A stretch of 22,156 nt of DNA from JAPUDS01 sp039812985 (GCA_039812985.1 JBDHUL010000008.1:1-22156), one strand, 5' to 3'; shown: positions 1-8,047, numbered from the stretch's first letter. Notes: generated from the letters alone by a model not told the origin. Made by a program: numbers and translations.

Positions 1-1427
1 TCTTTGTGCTTTGTCCAAAGACGGGTGAGGAGGTCGGCCTGAGCATCTTTGACCTTTGCTGTCACGACGTCGTCAAATAGACCCTCAGATACCGCATAAA
101 TACTTACAACCTGTTCCCAGACGCCCATTGGCTGATACTGAGGCTGCTTGAGTAGCTCCGTCAGACGCTGTCCGCGCTCAATTTGCTGTTTCGTCGCCTC
201 ATCGAGATCTGACCCAAACTGCGCAAAACTGGCAAGTTCACGGAACTGGCTAAGGCCGAGTTTGAGGTGGCTCGAGACGCTTTTGACGGCTTTTGTCTGG
301 GCATCACCACCCACGCGCGATACCGACAGTCCTGCCGAAATAGCCGGACGAATACCCTGGTAGAACAGGTCTGTTTCCATAAAAATCTGCCCATCCGTAA
401 TAGAAATGACATTTGTCGGGATATAGGCCGAGATATCGCCAGCCTGCGTTTCGATAATAGGAAGGGCAGTGAGCGACCCGCCGCCAAGGTCATCCGACAG
501 TTTCGCGCTGCGCTCAAGCAAACGAGAGTGCAGATAAAATACGTCCCCAGGAAACGCTTCGCGACCCGGCGGGCGGCGGAGCAGAAGTGACATCTGACGA
601 TAGGCGACAGCGTGCTTAGTCAAGTCGTCATAAATCATCAGCGCATGCTGGCCGTTGTCGCGGAAATACTCGCCCATGGCCGTCCCGGCATAGGGCGCCA
701 GATAGAGCAACGAGGCCGGATCGCTCGGCCCGGTCGCCACGACGATAGTTTGCTCCATGACACCCTCTGCTTTGAGCCTATCAACCAACCGCGCGACTTT
801 TGACAGTTTTTGACCTATAGCAACATAGACATTGACCACCCCAGTTTTTTGCTTTGCTTGGTTAATCATGGTGTCAAGGGCAATTGCAGTTTTACCCGTC
901 TGACGGTCGCCAATGATGAGCTCGCGCTGGCCTCGTCCAATAGGGAACATGGCATCAACCGCCATAATACCGGTCATAAGTGGTTCATGCACGTGCTTTC
1001 GCCCCATAACACCAACCGCTGGGCGTTCAACTAGTCCTCGCTTGGTGGTCTTTATAGCCGGACCACCATCAAGCGGCTGCCCAAGTGGGTTCACCACCCG
1101 CCCGAGCAGTTCGTCGCCAACCGGAACCGACAACACCTCGCCTTTGAGTCGAACCTGTTGACCGGCTGCAACTGATTCATCGCTTCCGAGCAGCACCGCG
1201 CCCACTTCGTCCTCCATAAGGTTCAGCGCAAATGCCTCAACATCGCCCGCTGGAGTCTCAATAACCACTACTTCGTTAAACCCACACTCGTCTAGACCAT
1301 GCACCCATGCCACGCCGTCACCAACCCGCGTCACTACGCCAACCTGTTCAAAAGTGGCATCAGTGGTAAGCCCGGCTATAGCATCTCGTAGTTCTTCGGC
1401 TAGTTCTGTAACTTGTATGTTCTTCAT
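1..1427 (-). CDS. atpA: ATP synthase F1 subunit alpha (3' end beyond window)
   Basis: Non-catalytic nucleotide-binding subunit of the F1 head, alternating with beta in the alpha3beta3 ring on the cytoplasmic face. I translated about 475 codons from the ATG at 1427 leftward to the window edge with no stop; a full alpha is about 500 residues, so only the C-terminal tip is missing. The P-loop GDRQTGKT lies at residues 173-180 and the arginine-finger motif SVSRVGG is present with its Arg near residue 371. The start is fixed by a strong AAGGAGG four bases upstream that overlaps the atpH stop codon. It is the last visible gene of the operon; gamma, beta and epsilon genes are expected to the left, outside the window. 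Confidence 0.97.
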   Translation of the reverse strand, partial: MKNIQVTELAEELRDAIAGLTTDATFEQVGVVTRVGDGVAWVHGLDECGFNEVVVIETPAGDVEAFALNLMEDEVGAVLLGSDESVAAGQQVRLKGEVLSVPVGDELLGRVVNPLGQPLDGGPAIKTTKRGLVERPAVGVMGRKHVHEPLMTGIMAVDAMFPIGRGQRELIIGDRQTGKTAIALDTMINQAKQKTGVVNVYVAIGQKLSKVARLVDRLKAEGVMEQTIVVATGPSDPASLLYLAPYAGTAMGEYFRDNGQHALMIYDDLTKHAVAYRQMSLLLRRPPGREAFPGDVFYLHSRLLERSAKLSDDLGGGSLTALPIIETQAGDISAYIPTNVISITDGQIFMETDLFYQGIRPAISAGLSVSRVGGDAQTKAVKSVSSHLKLGLSQFRELASFAQFGSDLDEATKQQIERGQRLTELLKQPQYQPMGVWEQVVSIYAVSEGLFDDVVTAKVKDAQADLLTRLWTKHK

Positions 1428-1431
1428 GCGT

Positions 1432-1438
1432 CCTCCTT
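1432..1438 (-). promoter_or_regulatory. Strong Shine-Dalgarno site of atpA
   Basis: AAGGAGG on the minus strand, four bases before the atpA ATG and overlapping the TAA stop of atpH. It shows that translation of an internal operon gene here uses anti-Shine-Dalgarno pairing, in contrast with the first genes of the transcription units. Confidence 0.8.
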
Positions 1439-1823
1439 AGGTGTTCAGGGTTTTTAGTCGGGCAATACGCCGCGCCATACTGGCATCGAGTTCTTCACCG
1501 GCAGCAGCTAGCTTAATACCACCGAGGAGATGCGTATCGACAGAGAACCGCGTCGCCACGTCTCGCGCGGAGTAGCGCTGCATCACAAGCGAGTCAAGCG
1601 CCGCCTGCTCATCGGACGATAGCTCTCGGGTCGCCGCAAGATCGGCCACAATCACGCCGTACGTGGCCAGAGCCTTTTCTATATCGGCCGCCAGTAGCGG
1701 CACTTCGTCAACCCGTGACGACGATACCAGATACGCTGCCAGCTGACGGATAACAGACATGTCACCATTCGCCAACGCTTTGGCACCGTACTGAGAAAGC
1801 TTGCGGCGCGACAGGCGTATCAT
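1437..1823 (-). CDS. atpH: ATP synthase F1 subunit delta (short form)
   Basis: Stator subunit joining the b-subunit stalk to the top of F1. 128 residues, against about 175-180 in typical bacteria. The C-terminal part (sequence near VDTHLLGGIKL followed by a basic helix) resembles the conserved delta C-terminus, and the start LSRRKLSQYGAKAL resembles the usual first helix, so the shortening appears to fall inside the N-terminal helical domain. The gene overlaps atpF by four bases (ATGA junction) and is followed by atpA, the canonical F-H-A order, which is the strongest evidence for identity. Known reduced delta subunits in small genomes make this plausible rather than a broken gene. Confidence 0.9.
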   Translation of the reverse strand: MIRLSRRKLSQYGAKALANGDMSVIRQLAAYLVSSSRVDEVPLLAADIEKALATYGVIVADLAATRELSSDEQAALDSLVMQRYSARDVATRFSVDTHLLGGIKLAAAGEELDASMARRIARLKTLNT

Positions 1824-2371
1824 ACTGCTTCTTTCGCCTCAGCTATAGCGTGTTCGACGACCCGTTTATCGATCGACGCATTGACCGTCCTACCAACAAC
1901 CTTCTCAGTGGCTTCGGCCACAAGTTCAAGCGTTTCAGCTCGCAGAGCCCGTCGTGCTTCGGTGATATTTTTTTCGATGTCCGCTTCTGCATCGGCGACA
2001 ATACGCTCGGCTCGTTCACGCGACTTTTTTTCAGCGGCATCTACCATAGCGGTAGCTTCGGCTTTGGCACTCGACAACATCTCGTCAGCATCTTTGCGGG
2101 CTTTTTTCATAAGTTTTTCGGTGTCCGCCGAGGCTTTTTGGGCAAGCGACTCCGCTTCTCTGGCGGCCTTGACGCTGTCATCGAGCAGCTTTTCGCGGGC
2201 CTCAAGCATCGCCCCGAGTTTTGGAAACACAAACTTTGTCAGAACAAACAAAAGCAACAAAAATGCAATTGTTTGCAAAACAAGCAATTTCCAATCAATC
2301 CCAAGCGTCGCCAGCATATCGCCGCTCGCTGCGGTTTCGGTCGCCCCAAACTGCATCAAAACACCTGTCAT
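1820..2371 (-). CDS. atpF: ATP synthase F0 subunit b
   Basis: Peripheral-stalk subunit. 183 residues from the ATG at 2371. A single hydrophobic segment at about residues 26-48 is followed by a long charged Ala/Glu/Lys-rich helix (about 50-150) typical of the dimeric b stalk. The open frame extends further upstream, but that extension would run into atpE; the ATG at 2371 is one base after the atpE stop, puts the membrane segment near the N-terminus, and is preceded by a weak GAGG. It overlaps atpH by four bases. Confidence 0.93.
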   Translation of the reverse strand: MTGVLMQFGATETAASGDMLATLGIDWKLLVLQTIAFLLLLFVLTKFVFPKLGAMLEAREKLLDDSVKAAREAESLAQKASADTEKLMKKARKDADEMLSSAKAEATAMVDAAEKKSRERAERIVADAEADIEKNITEARRALRAETLELVAEATEKVVGRTVNASIDKRVVEHAIAEAKEAV

Positions 2372-2372
2372 A

Positions 2373-2582
2373 CTAACCTCGGCTGATGAGCGCCACGACG
2401 ATGCCGATAATAGCCAGCGCATCCACGAACGCAATAGCAAGAATCATGAGACTTTGTAGTTCTTTAATCTTTTCTGGGTTGCGGCCGGCTGCACTCATTG
2501 CCCCCATTCCGATGAGTCCGGCGCCAAGAGCTGCGCCAAGAGCTGGTACGGCGTAGGCCAGTGAGAAAGCTAGATTTTCCAT
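2373..2582 (-). CDS. atpE: ATP synthase F0 subunit c
   Basis: Rotor-ring proteolipid, 69 residues with two membrane helices joined by the polar loop GRNPE (33-37). Helix 1 carries the Gly-rich packing motif (G16, G20, G22). The ion-carrying carboxylate in helix 2 is Asp54 (AFVDALAIIG), as in E. coli, rather than the more common Glu. The residues usual for Na+ binding are not apparent, so proton coupling is inferred. It is separated from atpB by 50 bases holding a strong ribosome site, fitting the need for many c copies per complex. Confidence 0.97.
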   Translation of the reverse strand: MENLAFSLAYAVPALGAALGAGLIGMGAMSAAGRNPEKIKELQSLMILAIAFVDALAIIGIVVALISRG

Positions 2583-2591
2583 GTAGTGATA

Positions 2592-2598
2592 CTCCTTA
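2592..2598 (-). promoter_or_regulatory. Shine-Dalgarno site of atpE
   Basis: TAAGGAG on the minus strand, nine bases before the atpE ATG, inside the longest spacer of the operon (50 bases). The optimal spacing suggests enhanced translation of the multi-copy c subunit. Confidence 0.75.
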
Positions 2599-2632
2599 TG
2601 TGTTACTTATATTGCTTTACTTGTGAAGCATG

Positions 2633-3463
2633 TCATCCTTCACCGCCAATGGTAATGGGGGCCGGATGCGTGCTCGGGTGCGTATGTGACTCATCATCGC
2701 CATGATGCTCGCGTCCCAGCGAGATAAAGACAGTTGTTAACATGAAAAACACGTATGCTTGGATAGTACCGATGAACAGTTCAAACGCCATAAACGGCAG
2801 TATGGAAACCGACGCCGCATAGCTGGTCATATAGCCAATCATGATAATCAGCACTTCACCTGCAAACACGTTGCCAAACAAACGCAAACTGAGCGCCACC
2901 AGCCGCGACAACTCGGCAATGATTTCGAGTAAGCCAACAAACGACATAATAGGGTTCTTCAGCGGATTCATAAAATACCGCCCAAGGTTACCAAAGAACC
3001 CGTGCTGTTTCACCGCATATATTTGGACAGCAATCATACTGGTAATAGCGAACGCAAACGTCGTGTTCATGTCGGCGAGTAAACTGCGGAACACCGGTAT
3101 GTTGCCGTGCACCGTTACCGGTCCCACGAACGGCAGTATCCCAATCCAGTAGTTGACGATGATAATAAAAAACAGAGCGATGGGAAGGGGGGCAAGCCGG
3201 CGCGCTACAGCTTTGTCGCCAATAATTCCTTCAACCTGGTTGTAGAGCGCTTCGTACCCCCAAGTAACAAAACTGACAAATTTGTTGCGTTTGCCTTTTT
3301 TGATTGCCCAGACAACATAGAACAGGGCGCCAAGTACAATCGTGTACCCTAACACCCCGAGCATGATTGAGTTAGTAATCGGGACCGGACCGAGATGAAA
3401 CAATGTCGATGCTTTAATGTCGATATGCGGTTCAGCCGCTGCAAATGTCACAAATGAGTTCAT
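2633..3463 (-). CDS. atpB: ATP synthase F0 subunit a
   Basis: Stator membrane subunit that forms the ion half-channels against the c ring. 276 residues with about five to six hydrophobic helices. The essential arginine is R194 in SLRLFGN, followed by the conserved FAGEV stretch and the last helix with QAYVF. N-terminal signature HIDIKASTLFHLGPVPITNS is close to that of bacterial a subunits. An extra C-terminal tail of about 27 residues after the final helix is rich in His, Asp and Pro (residues 250-276). The ATG overlaps the stop of the upstream small gene (ATGA) and has AAGGAG in front. Confidence 0.97.
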   Translation of the reverse strand: MNSFVTFAAAEPHIDIKASTLFHLGPVPITNSIMLGVLGYTIVLGALFYVVWAIKKGKRNKFVSFVTWGYEALYNQVEGIIGDKAVARRLAPLPIALFFIIIVNYWIGILPFVGPVTVHGNIPVFRSLLADMNTTFAFAITSMIAVQIYAVKQHGFFGNLGRYFMNPLKNPIMSFVGLLEIIAELSRLVALSLRLFGNVFAGEVLIIMIGYMTSYAASVSILPFMAFELFIGTIQAYVFFMLTTVFISLGREHHGDDESHTHPSTHPAPITIGGEG

Positions 3464-3717
3464 TTACTCTCCTTGCTGTTGACTGCGCGGTATTGCTGCC
3501 ACACGAGCAGCCCAGACACCACCACGCCCAACGCCGCACCCCATACGGCCGCTCGGTGCGTGCCCTGAGTTTCAAGCTGAAGACCGACAATCGCCCCTAG
3601 CGCTGGCGGAACAAACATCCGCCAGGTGGTGCCTGCCAATGTTTTGACGACACTCAGTGTTGCCTGTAGCTTTTGCTCACTCTTATCAGAAGACGATTTT
3701 GGTGCCTCGCGTGACAT
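3460..3717 (-). CDS. AtpZ/AtpI-like small membrane protein
   Basis: 85 residues: a Lys/Ser-rich soluble N-terminus (1-30) and two hydrophobic segments at about 34-47 and 56-73, the latter two Gly/Ala-rich. Its place directly upstream of atpB, with a four-base overlap, is where atpI/atpZ genes stand; these are reported to assist c-ring assembly or Mg2+ uptake. No diagnostic motif was recognised beyond topology and position, so the family name is inferred. It is the first gene of the atp transcription unit and has no Shine-Dalgarno sequence: an extended -10 ends 11 bases before its ATG. Confidence 0.75.
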   Translation of the reverse strand: MSREAPKSSSDKSEQKLQATLSVVKTLAGTTWRMFVPPALGAIVGLQLETQGTHRAAVWGAALGVVVSGLLVWQQYRAVNSKESK

Positions 3718-3728
3718 ATCTGTAACAC

Positions 3729-3758
3729 AGTATAGCAGTTCTCTACCTGAGAGCTCAA
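3729..3758 (-). promoter_or_regulatory. Promoter of the atp operon
   Basis: Minus strand: -35 TTGAGC (3753-3758), 18-base spacer, extended -10 TGC-TATACT (hexamer 3729-3734). Transcription would start near 3722, about five bases before the ATG at 3717, giving a near-leaderless mRNA. This is the only promoter here with a reasonable -35 as well as an extended -10. Confidence 0.65.
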
Positions 3759-3789
3759 GGCGAATATCGGCTACGCGCTTCAGGGAAGG

Positions 3790-4899
3790 TTAATTGGCGT
3801 CTCCCCAGCGAAAGAACACGGTAGCCACCGAATAAGCCGCCACCGTCCAAAGAGCAATAATCCCTAACTGCGGCGCAACCGCCGAGAGTGTGGCGTGTTC
3901 GGTCATAATCTGACGCAGTCCATCAATAACAGGGGTGAGCGGAATAAATGATGCTACGGCCTGAAGCCATTCCGGGAACAGGAACTTCGGGAAAAACGCA
4001 CCGGAGAGGAACATCATTGGGAACGATACAAGATTTGAAAGCGGGGCGGCTTGATTTTCGTTCTTTGCAAGCGAACCGATCACCAGGCCAAATCCAAGCA
4101 CCATGAGCGCTGCAAGCGCCGCAAAAACTGCAAATACTACCCAGTCGCCGCGCATATTGAAGTGAAAGACGGTCAGCCCCACTATGATCATAAGCAGCAA
4201 GCTCATGAGCGTTATCTGTACATAATGGAGGGCATTGGCAAATACCAGCTGTGAAGCCTTGAACGGCGCGGCCCGCAAACGCCGAAAACTACCTTTTTGT
4301 TTTTCTGATGGCATGGCGTTTGCCAGACCAAATATCCCCATACTCATGAGGCTAAATCCGAGCAGCCCTGAGAACGTGTAGTCGAAGCTTGTTGAACCGC
4401 TTTTCGCCGTCGATACTTCGCTCACTGCCAGGGCTGCGTCAGGACGACCGTACTGTTTGTTCACGCCATCGAGTATCTGTTGCATCACCGCCGCAACAGT
4501 TTTTCCAGACTGTTCGGCGCCTTTTTGGTAGTAGACATTCATCGTGCCCGACGGGGCGCCGACCGCGTTTGGCGTCCCAAATACCACCGGCAATTCGATG
4601 ATACTATCTATCTCGCCGCGGCTCATTTTAGTCTTGGCATCATCCAAGTTAGATGCTGACTCTACCTTAAAGGCACTATTTTTGCCAATCTTGTCAATAA
4701 ACTGTTTCGCAAACGTTTCCTTCGAATTATTGATTGCCACCACCCGAAAACTCACGCTGTTGTTGTTAAATATCGTCCCGAACACGAACAAGAAAATAAG
4801 CGGAAAAAGAAAGGTAAAAAACATCGCTGTTTTATCCCTAAAAAACCGTCGTCGATAGGCCGACGTCAACCCGAGTACGCCGCGGATGTATTGTTTCAT
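3790..4899 (-). CDS. ABC-2 type exporter permease
   Basis: 369 residues, ABC-2 membrane family: one N-terminal membrane helix (about 25-45), a roughly 130-residue extracytoplasmic domain, then about five helices clustered from residue 175 to the end. The conserved cytoplasmic stretch after the second helix (EKQKGSFRRLRAAP) and the re-entrant segment near SGAFFPKFLFPEWLQ are typical of drug/antibiotic exporters of the YhfI/LnrM kind. The start overlaps the ATPase stop by four bases, so the two are translated together. Substrate cannot be told from sequence; drug, peptide or lipid export are all possible. Confidence 0.9.
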   Translation of the reverse strand: MKQYIRGVLGLTSAYRRRFFRDKTAMFFTFLFPLIFLFVFGTIFNNNSVSFRVVAINNSKETFAKQFIDKIGKNSAFKVESASNLDDAKTKMSRGEIDSIIELPVVFGTPNAVGAPSGTMNVYYQKGAEQSGKTVAAVMQQILDGVNKQYGRPDAALAVSEVSTAKSGSTSFDYTFSGLLGFSLMSMGIFGLANAMPSEKQKGSFRRLRAAPFKASQLVFANALHYVQITLMSLLLMIIVGLTVFHFNMRGDWVVFAVFAALAALMVLGFGLVIGSLAKNENQAAPLSNLVSFPMMFLSGAFFPKFLFPEWLQAVASFIPLTPVIDGLRQIMTEHATLSAVAPQLGIIALWTVAAYSVATVFFRWGDAN

Positions 4900-5651
4900 T
4901 CTCGTATAGCCTTTCCCGTTAGGTCAATAAACACGTCTTCGAGGTTCGCCTGTTCAACATGCTGGGGTTTTTTAAAGCCTCGTTTTAACAGCGAGCGAAT
5001 AAGATTTTTGGGCGTATCGATGGTGAGTATGCTTCCTGCATCCATGATAGCTATCCGGTCGCAGAGCAGTTCAGCTTCGTCCATGTAGTGAGTCGTAATC
5101 ACGACCGTTATGCCGCGCTTTTGAATGTCCTGTATGATTTCCCAGAGGTTACGCCGAGCCTGCGGATCGAGTCCGGTTGTCGGTTCATCGAGAAACAGTA
5201 CTTTTGGCTGATTAACGAGAGCAGCTGCAATACTAAACCGCTGCCGCTGGCCGCCAGATAGGTCTTCGACGTAACTTTTCGCCTTGTCGCTCAGCTGAAC
5301 TTGTTCCAGGAGAACATCTGGATCAGTATTGGTATTGTAAAGACTGTCGAACATTTTTAGTTGTTCGCGAAGCGTCAGTTTGTCAAAAAACGTCGTTGAC
5401 TGAAGCTGTATGCCGATAATTTCCTTCACCTTATCGGGCTGCTCACGAACATTTAGACCGTCAAGCATAACTTCACCGTCATCGATAGGCCGTAGGGCCT
5501 CAATCATCTCGAGCGTTGTGGTTTTGCCTGCGCCGTTGGGCCCGAGTAGCCCGAACACTTCTCCTGGTTTTACTTCAAAACTGATGCCGTCAACAACGAC
5601 GTTGTCGTCATAGCGTTTGCTCAAATTTTTGACCGATACAATATATTTCAT
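4896..5651 (-). CDS. ABC exporter ATPase (CcmA/NodI-like)
   Basis: 251 residues from the ATG at 5651. Walker A GPNGAGKT (37-44), signature LSGGQ (131-135), Walker B VLFLDEP (151-157) with D-loop GLD, and H-loop TTH. The C-terminus ending ANLEDVF(I)DLTGK is typical of ATPases paired with ABC-2 permeases, as found directly downstream. An in-frame ATG at 5657 would add Met-Cys, but it lies only two bases from a -10 element (5660-5665) while 5651 lies eight bases away, the spacing used by other first genes here; hence 5651 is preferred. Confidence 0.93.
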   Translation of the reverse strand: MKYIVSVKNLSKRYDDNVVVDGISFEVKPGEVFGLLGPNGAGKTTTLEMIEALRPIDDGEVMLDGLNVREQPDKVKEIIGIQLQSTTFFDKLTLREQLKMFDSLYNTNTDPDVLLEQVQLSDKAKSYVEDLSGGQRQRFSIAAALVNQPKVLFLDEPTTGLDPQARRNLWEIIQDIQKRGITVVITTHYMDEAELLCDRIAIMDAGSILTIDTPKNLIRSLLKRGFKKPQHVEQANLEDVFIDLTGKAIRE

Positions 5652-5659
5652 ACACATCC

Positions 5660-5665
5660 AGTATA
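5660..5665 (-). promoter_or_regulatory. -10 element for the ABC-2 exporter genes
   Basis: TATACT on the minus strand, eight bases before the ATG at 5651; no TGn extension and no evident -35 or Shine-Dalgarno sequence. The predicted start of transcription falls at the start codon. Confidence 0.5.
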
Positions 5666-5697
5666 TACCCTGTAGCTGGCCGCGCTGGTCATGAAAG

Positions 5698-5706
5698 TGC
5701 TAGTCT
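5698..5706 (+). promoter_or_regulatory. Extended -10 for the small Cys/His protein
   Basis: TGC-TAGTCT, hexamer 5701-5706, seven bases before the ATG at 5714, with no ribosome site. It faces away from the -10 of the exporter operon about 35 bases to the left. Confidence 0.45.
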
Positions 5707-5713
5707 AGAATAC

Positions 5714-5947
5714 ATGAGCCGAACTCGCAAACCACTCCCGCGACATTTTTCCGCTCCTCGTACGTGTGGTGGCAAGCACTGCTACGACACGCGCCAACAC
5801 GCCGAACAGGTGATTGCCGAAAAAGCTATTGTGCAGCCGGAGCTCGATCTCACCACCTACCGCTGTGCACAGTGCCATAGCTGGCATTTAACCCGAGTAA
5901 AATACGATCGTCATTTCTCAGACTTCTTTCAGAAACCAGAGCTATAG
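5714..5947 (+). CDS. Small Cys/His zinc-ribbon-like protein
   Basis: 77 residues, function unknown. A basic start is followed by C18, H22 and C23, and near the C-terminus by the motif YRCAQCHSWHLT with C51, C54, H55 and H58. The pair CxxC...WHLT occurs in small bacterial and phage proteins with a presumed zinc ribbon, so metal binding is inferred. Codon-level evidence for a real gene is the conserved-looking motif, the extended -10 seven bases upstream and the lack of any competing frame. It stands alone between the exporter operon and the MacB-like permease, 37 bases from the latter. Confidence 0.75.
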   Translation: MSRTRKPLPRHFSAPRTCGGKHCYDTRQHAEQVIAEKAIVQPELDLTTYRCAQCHSWHLTRVKYDRHFSDFFQKPEL

Positions 5948-5984
5948 TACGAATCAACCAAGCAGTAAAATGAAAGGTTCGTCC

Positions 5985-7349
5985 ATGAGCACTATCCGCC
6001 GGGGGATAAAAAACGCATTTCGCAACACTCTGAGAACAGGGTCAATCGTCATTATACTCTCGTTGAGTATTGGGCTTGTTATTGCCATGTTAGCGGCGCG
6101 ACAAGCAGTGAGCGACCGTATTGCCTTCGTGAAGAGCTCTGTTGGCAATACCATTTCCATTTCACCAGCCGGTTTTCGCGGCGGGGAAGGCGGCGGAGAA
6201 GCCCTCACAACCGACTTGTTAGCAAAAGCGACATCTACCGCTCATGTTACCACTGTTGTTTCGTCACTCAGCGACCGCTTGACATCAACCGAAACTACTC
6301 TCGTATCTTCTATCGAACCGGGATCACTTGGCAATCGCCGTGCGGAAAACTCGGGGGTAGACTTTCGGGCTCCACCAGAATCAACTAATCGCCAAAACTC
6401 GTCAGGCAACGGACAAGCAACTCGCACGTTTACCATGCCAGTGCAGATAACTGGGGTGAGTAGTACTGCTTCAGCAAGCATATTTGGTAGCAACTCGCTA
6501 ACATGGAAAAACGGCCAAGCCTTTGACGCAGAAAAAGACGCGAACAATGCCGCCATTGGCTCTGGGCTGGCGACCAAAAACAACCTGACCGTTGGCTCGA
6601 CCTTTACTGCCTATGGCGCCACCCTTACTGTCGTCGGCATCTATGACGCAGGCAATACGTTCGCAAACAACAGCGTCTATGTCCCCTTGGCCACCTTACA
6701 GCGGTTGTCGGCCCAGCCCGGAGCCGTCACTGCCGCCACCGCTAGCATCGACTCTAGTGACAATCTTGCCGCTGCAACGGCCGCTCTCAAAACGGTGTTT
6801 GGGGACAAAGCCGACATCTCAAATAGTCAGGACGCCGCTGACGCAACTGTCAAACCGCTCGAGAGCGTTTCCCGCATAGCCTTGTTCAGTCTTATCGGAG
6901 CACTGGTGGCGGGAGCAGTCATCATCCTTCTGACCATGGTGATGATTGTCCGTGAACGCCGCCGTGAAATTGGGGTTATGAAAGCTATCGGCGCCTCAAA
7001 CTTTACCATCATGCGCCAGTTTGTCGCCGAGGCGATCACCCTCACCGCTCTAGGTCTCGTCGTCGGAACCGGTCTCGGTATTGCCGCTTCGACACCTATA
7101 ACAGAGGCGCTTGTCACTAACTCGTCTGCGTCAGCTACTCAAAATACACGGCCGGGTGGTTTTGGCCCCGGCGTGCGTCGATTTGGCGCTGCCAGTCAGC
7201 AAGCCATACGCAATATCGAAGCATCGGTCGGATGGCAAACACTTCTCCTTAGCCTCGGCGCTGCCCTCGTCATTGCCATCGTTGGAAGCGCCGTCCCATC
7301 CTTGCTCATAAGTAACATTAAACCGGCAGAAGCCATGAGGAGTGAATAA
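5985..7349 (+). CDS. MacB/FtsX-type ABC permease
   Basis: About 454 residues. Membrane helix near residues 18-38, a periplasm-type MacB core domain to about residue 285, then three helices of the FtsX domain with the cytoplasmic motif REIGVMKAIGAS between the first two. The extracytoplasmic domain holds a low-complexity stretch (about 115-145), and a loop of about 45 residues rich in Gly, Asn and Arg separates the last two helices. Two starts are possible: ATG 5970 and ATG 5985. I prefer 5985, which has GAAAGG eight bases upstream and gives the usual family N-terminus MSTIRRGIKNAFRN. The ATPase follows two bases after the stop. No MacA adaptor gene is present. Confidence 0.9.
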   Translation: MSTIRRGIKNAFRNTLRTGSIVIILSLSIGLVIAMLAARQAVSDRIAFVKSSVGNTISISPAGFRGGEGGGEALTTDLLAKATSTAHVTTVVSSLSDRLTSTETTLVSSIEPGSLGNRRAENSGVDFRAPPESTNRQNSSGNGQATRTFTMPVQITGVSSTASASIFGSNSLTWKNGQAFDAEKDANNAAIGSGLATKNNLTVGSTFTAYGATLTVVGIYDAGNTFANNSVYVPLATLQRLSAQPGAVTAATASIDSSDNLAAATAALKTVFGDKADISNSQDAADATVKPLESVSRIALFSLIGALVAGAVIILLTMVMIVRERRREIGVMKAIGASNFTIMRQFVAEAITLTALGLVVGTGLGIAASTPITEALVTNSSASATQNTRPGGFGPGVRRFGAASQQAIRNIEASVGWQTLLLSLGAALVIAIVGSAVPSLLISNIKPAEAMRSE

Positions 7350-7351
7350 CC

Positions 7352-8017
7352 ATGCTCGTTGTCAAACATCTGAAAAAAGAATTTAGTCAGGGCGGAAACA
7401 AAGTTTCCCCTGTCAAAGACGTCGCCTTTAGCGTCGATACCGGTGAATTTGCCAGTATTATCGGCAAGAGCGGCAGCGGCAAGAGTACACTACTGAGCCT
7501 TCTCGGCGCCCTCGATAGCCCAACAGACGGCCAGATTGAAATCGACGGCGTTGACATCACAAAACTCCGCGACCACAAACTTATCGATTACCGCCGCAAT
7601 AAAATAGGGTTCGTGTTCCAGAGTTACAACCTCGTCCCAAACCTCACTGCTCTGGAAAACGTCATGCTCCCAATGGAGTTTGCCCGCGTACCAAAACCAG
7701 AACGCCGAGCCCGTGCCGAAAAACTCCTCGACCTCGTGGGGATCGGCGGGGAAAACCAAGCCCGAACCCCAGGAAAAATGTCTGGAGGGGAACAGCAACG
7801 AGCCGCTATTGCCCGGGCGCTCGCCAACAAGCCATCACTTATACTGGCCGATGAACCGACCGGTAACCTCGATAGCGAAAACGGCCGGAAGATATTTGAC
7901 CTCCTCCATAGCCTTGCCAAAAAGGCCAAAACAACTATCGTCGTCGTCACGCACGACCTTGACATTGCCGGCCGCACCGATCGCACGTTCAAATTATCCG
8001 ACGGAGTACTGGCGTAA
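7352..8017 (+). CDS. LolD/MacB-type ABC ATPase
   Basis: 221 residues. Walker A GKSGSGKST (38-46), Q-loop Q90, signature MSGGE (143-147), Walker B LILADEP (163-169) with GNLD, and H201. This is the class that drives MacB/LolCDE/FtsX-like permeases by mechanotransmission, and its permease lies immediately upstream with only two bases between. GAGGAG about ten bases before the ATG serves as ribosome site, again as expected for an internal operon gene. Export of peptides or lipoproteins, or control of a wall hydrolase, are the usual roles; the sequence does not choose between them. Confidence 0.94.
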   Translation: MLVVKHLKKEFSQGGNKVSPVKDVAFSVDTGEFASIIGKSGSGKSTLLSLLGALDSPTDGQIEIDGVDITKLRDHKLIDYRRNKIGFVFQSYNLVPNLTALENVMLPMEFARVPKPERRARAEKLLDLVGIGGENQARTPGKMSGGEQQRAAIARALANKPSLILADEPTGNLDSENGRKIFDLLHSLAKKAKTTIVVVTHDLDIAGRTDRTFKLSDGVLA

Positions 8018-8024
8018 AGCATCT

Positions 8025-8047
8025 GGCCTAAAACCGGCCTACTTTTT
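8025..8047. terminator. Possible weak terminator between convergent genes
   Basis: On the plus strand GGCC (8025-8028), a seven-base loop, GGCC (8036-8039) and then TACTTTTT. The stem is only four G:C pairs and overlaps the last codon of the ABC-F gene, so it is a marginal candidate for ending the permease/ATPase transcript. Confidence 0.25.

Noticed and set aside
1850..2459. Long plus-strand open frames of 178 and 192 codons opposite atpF
   Set aside because: They are antisense to a clear b-subunit gene; the Ser/Ala-rich translation mirrors the Ala/Glu-rich coding strand and has no family signature.
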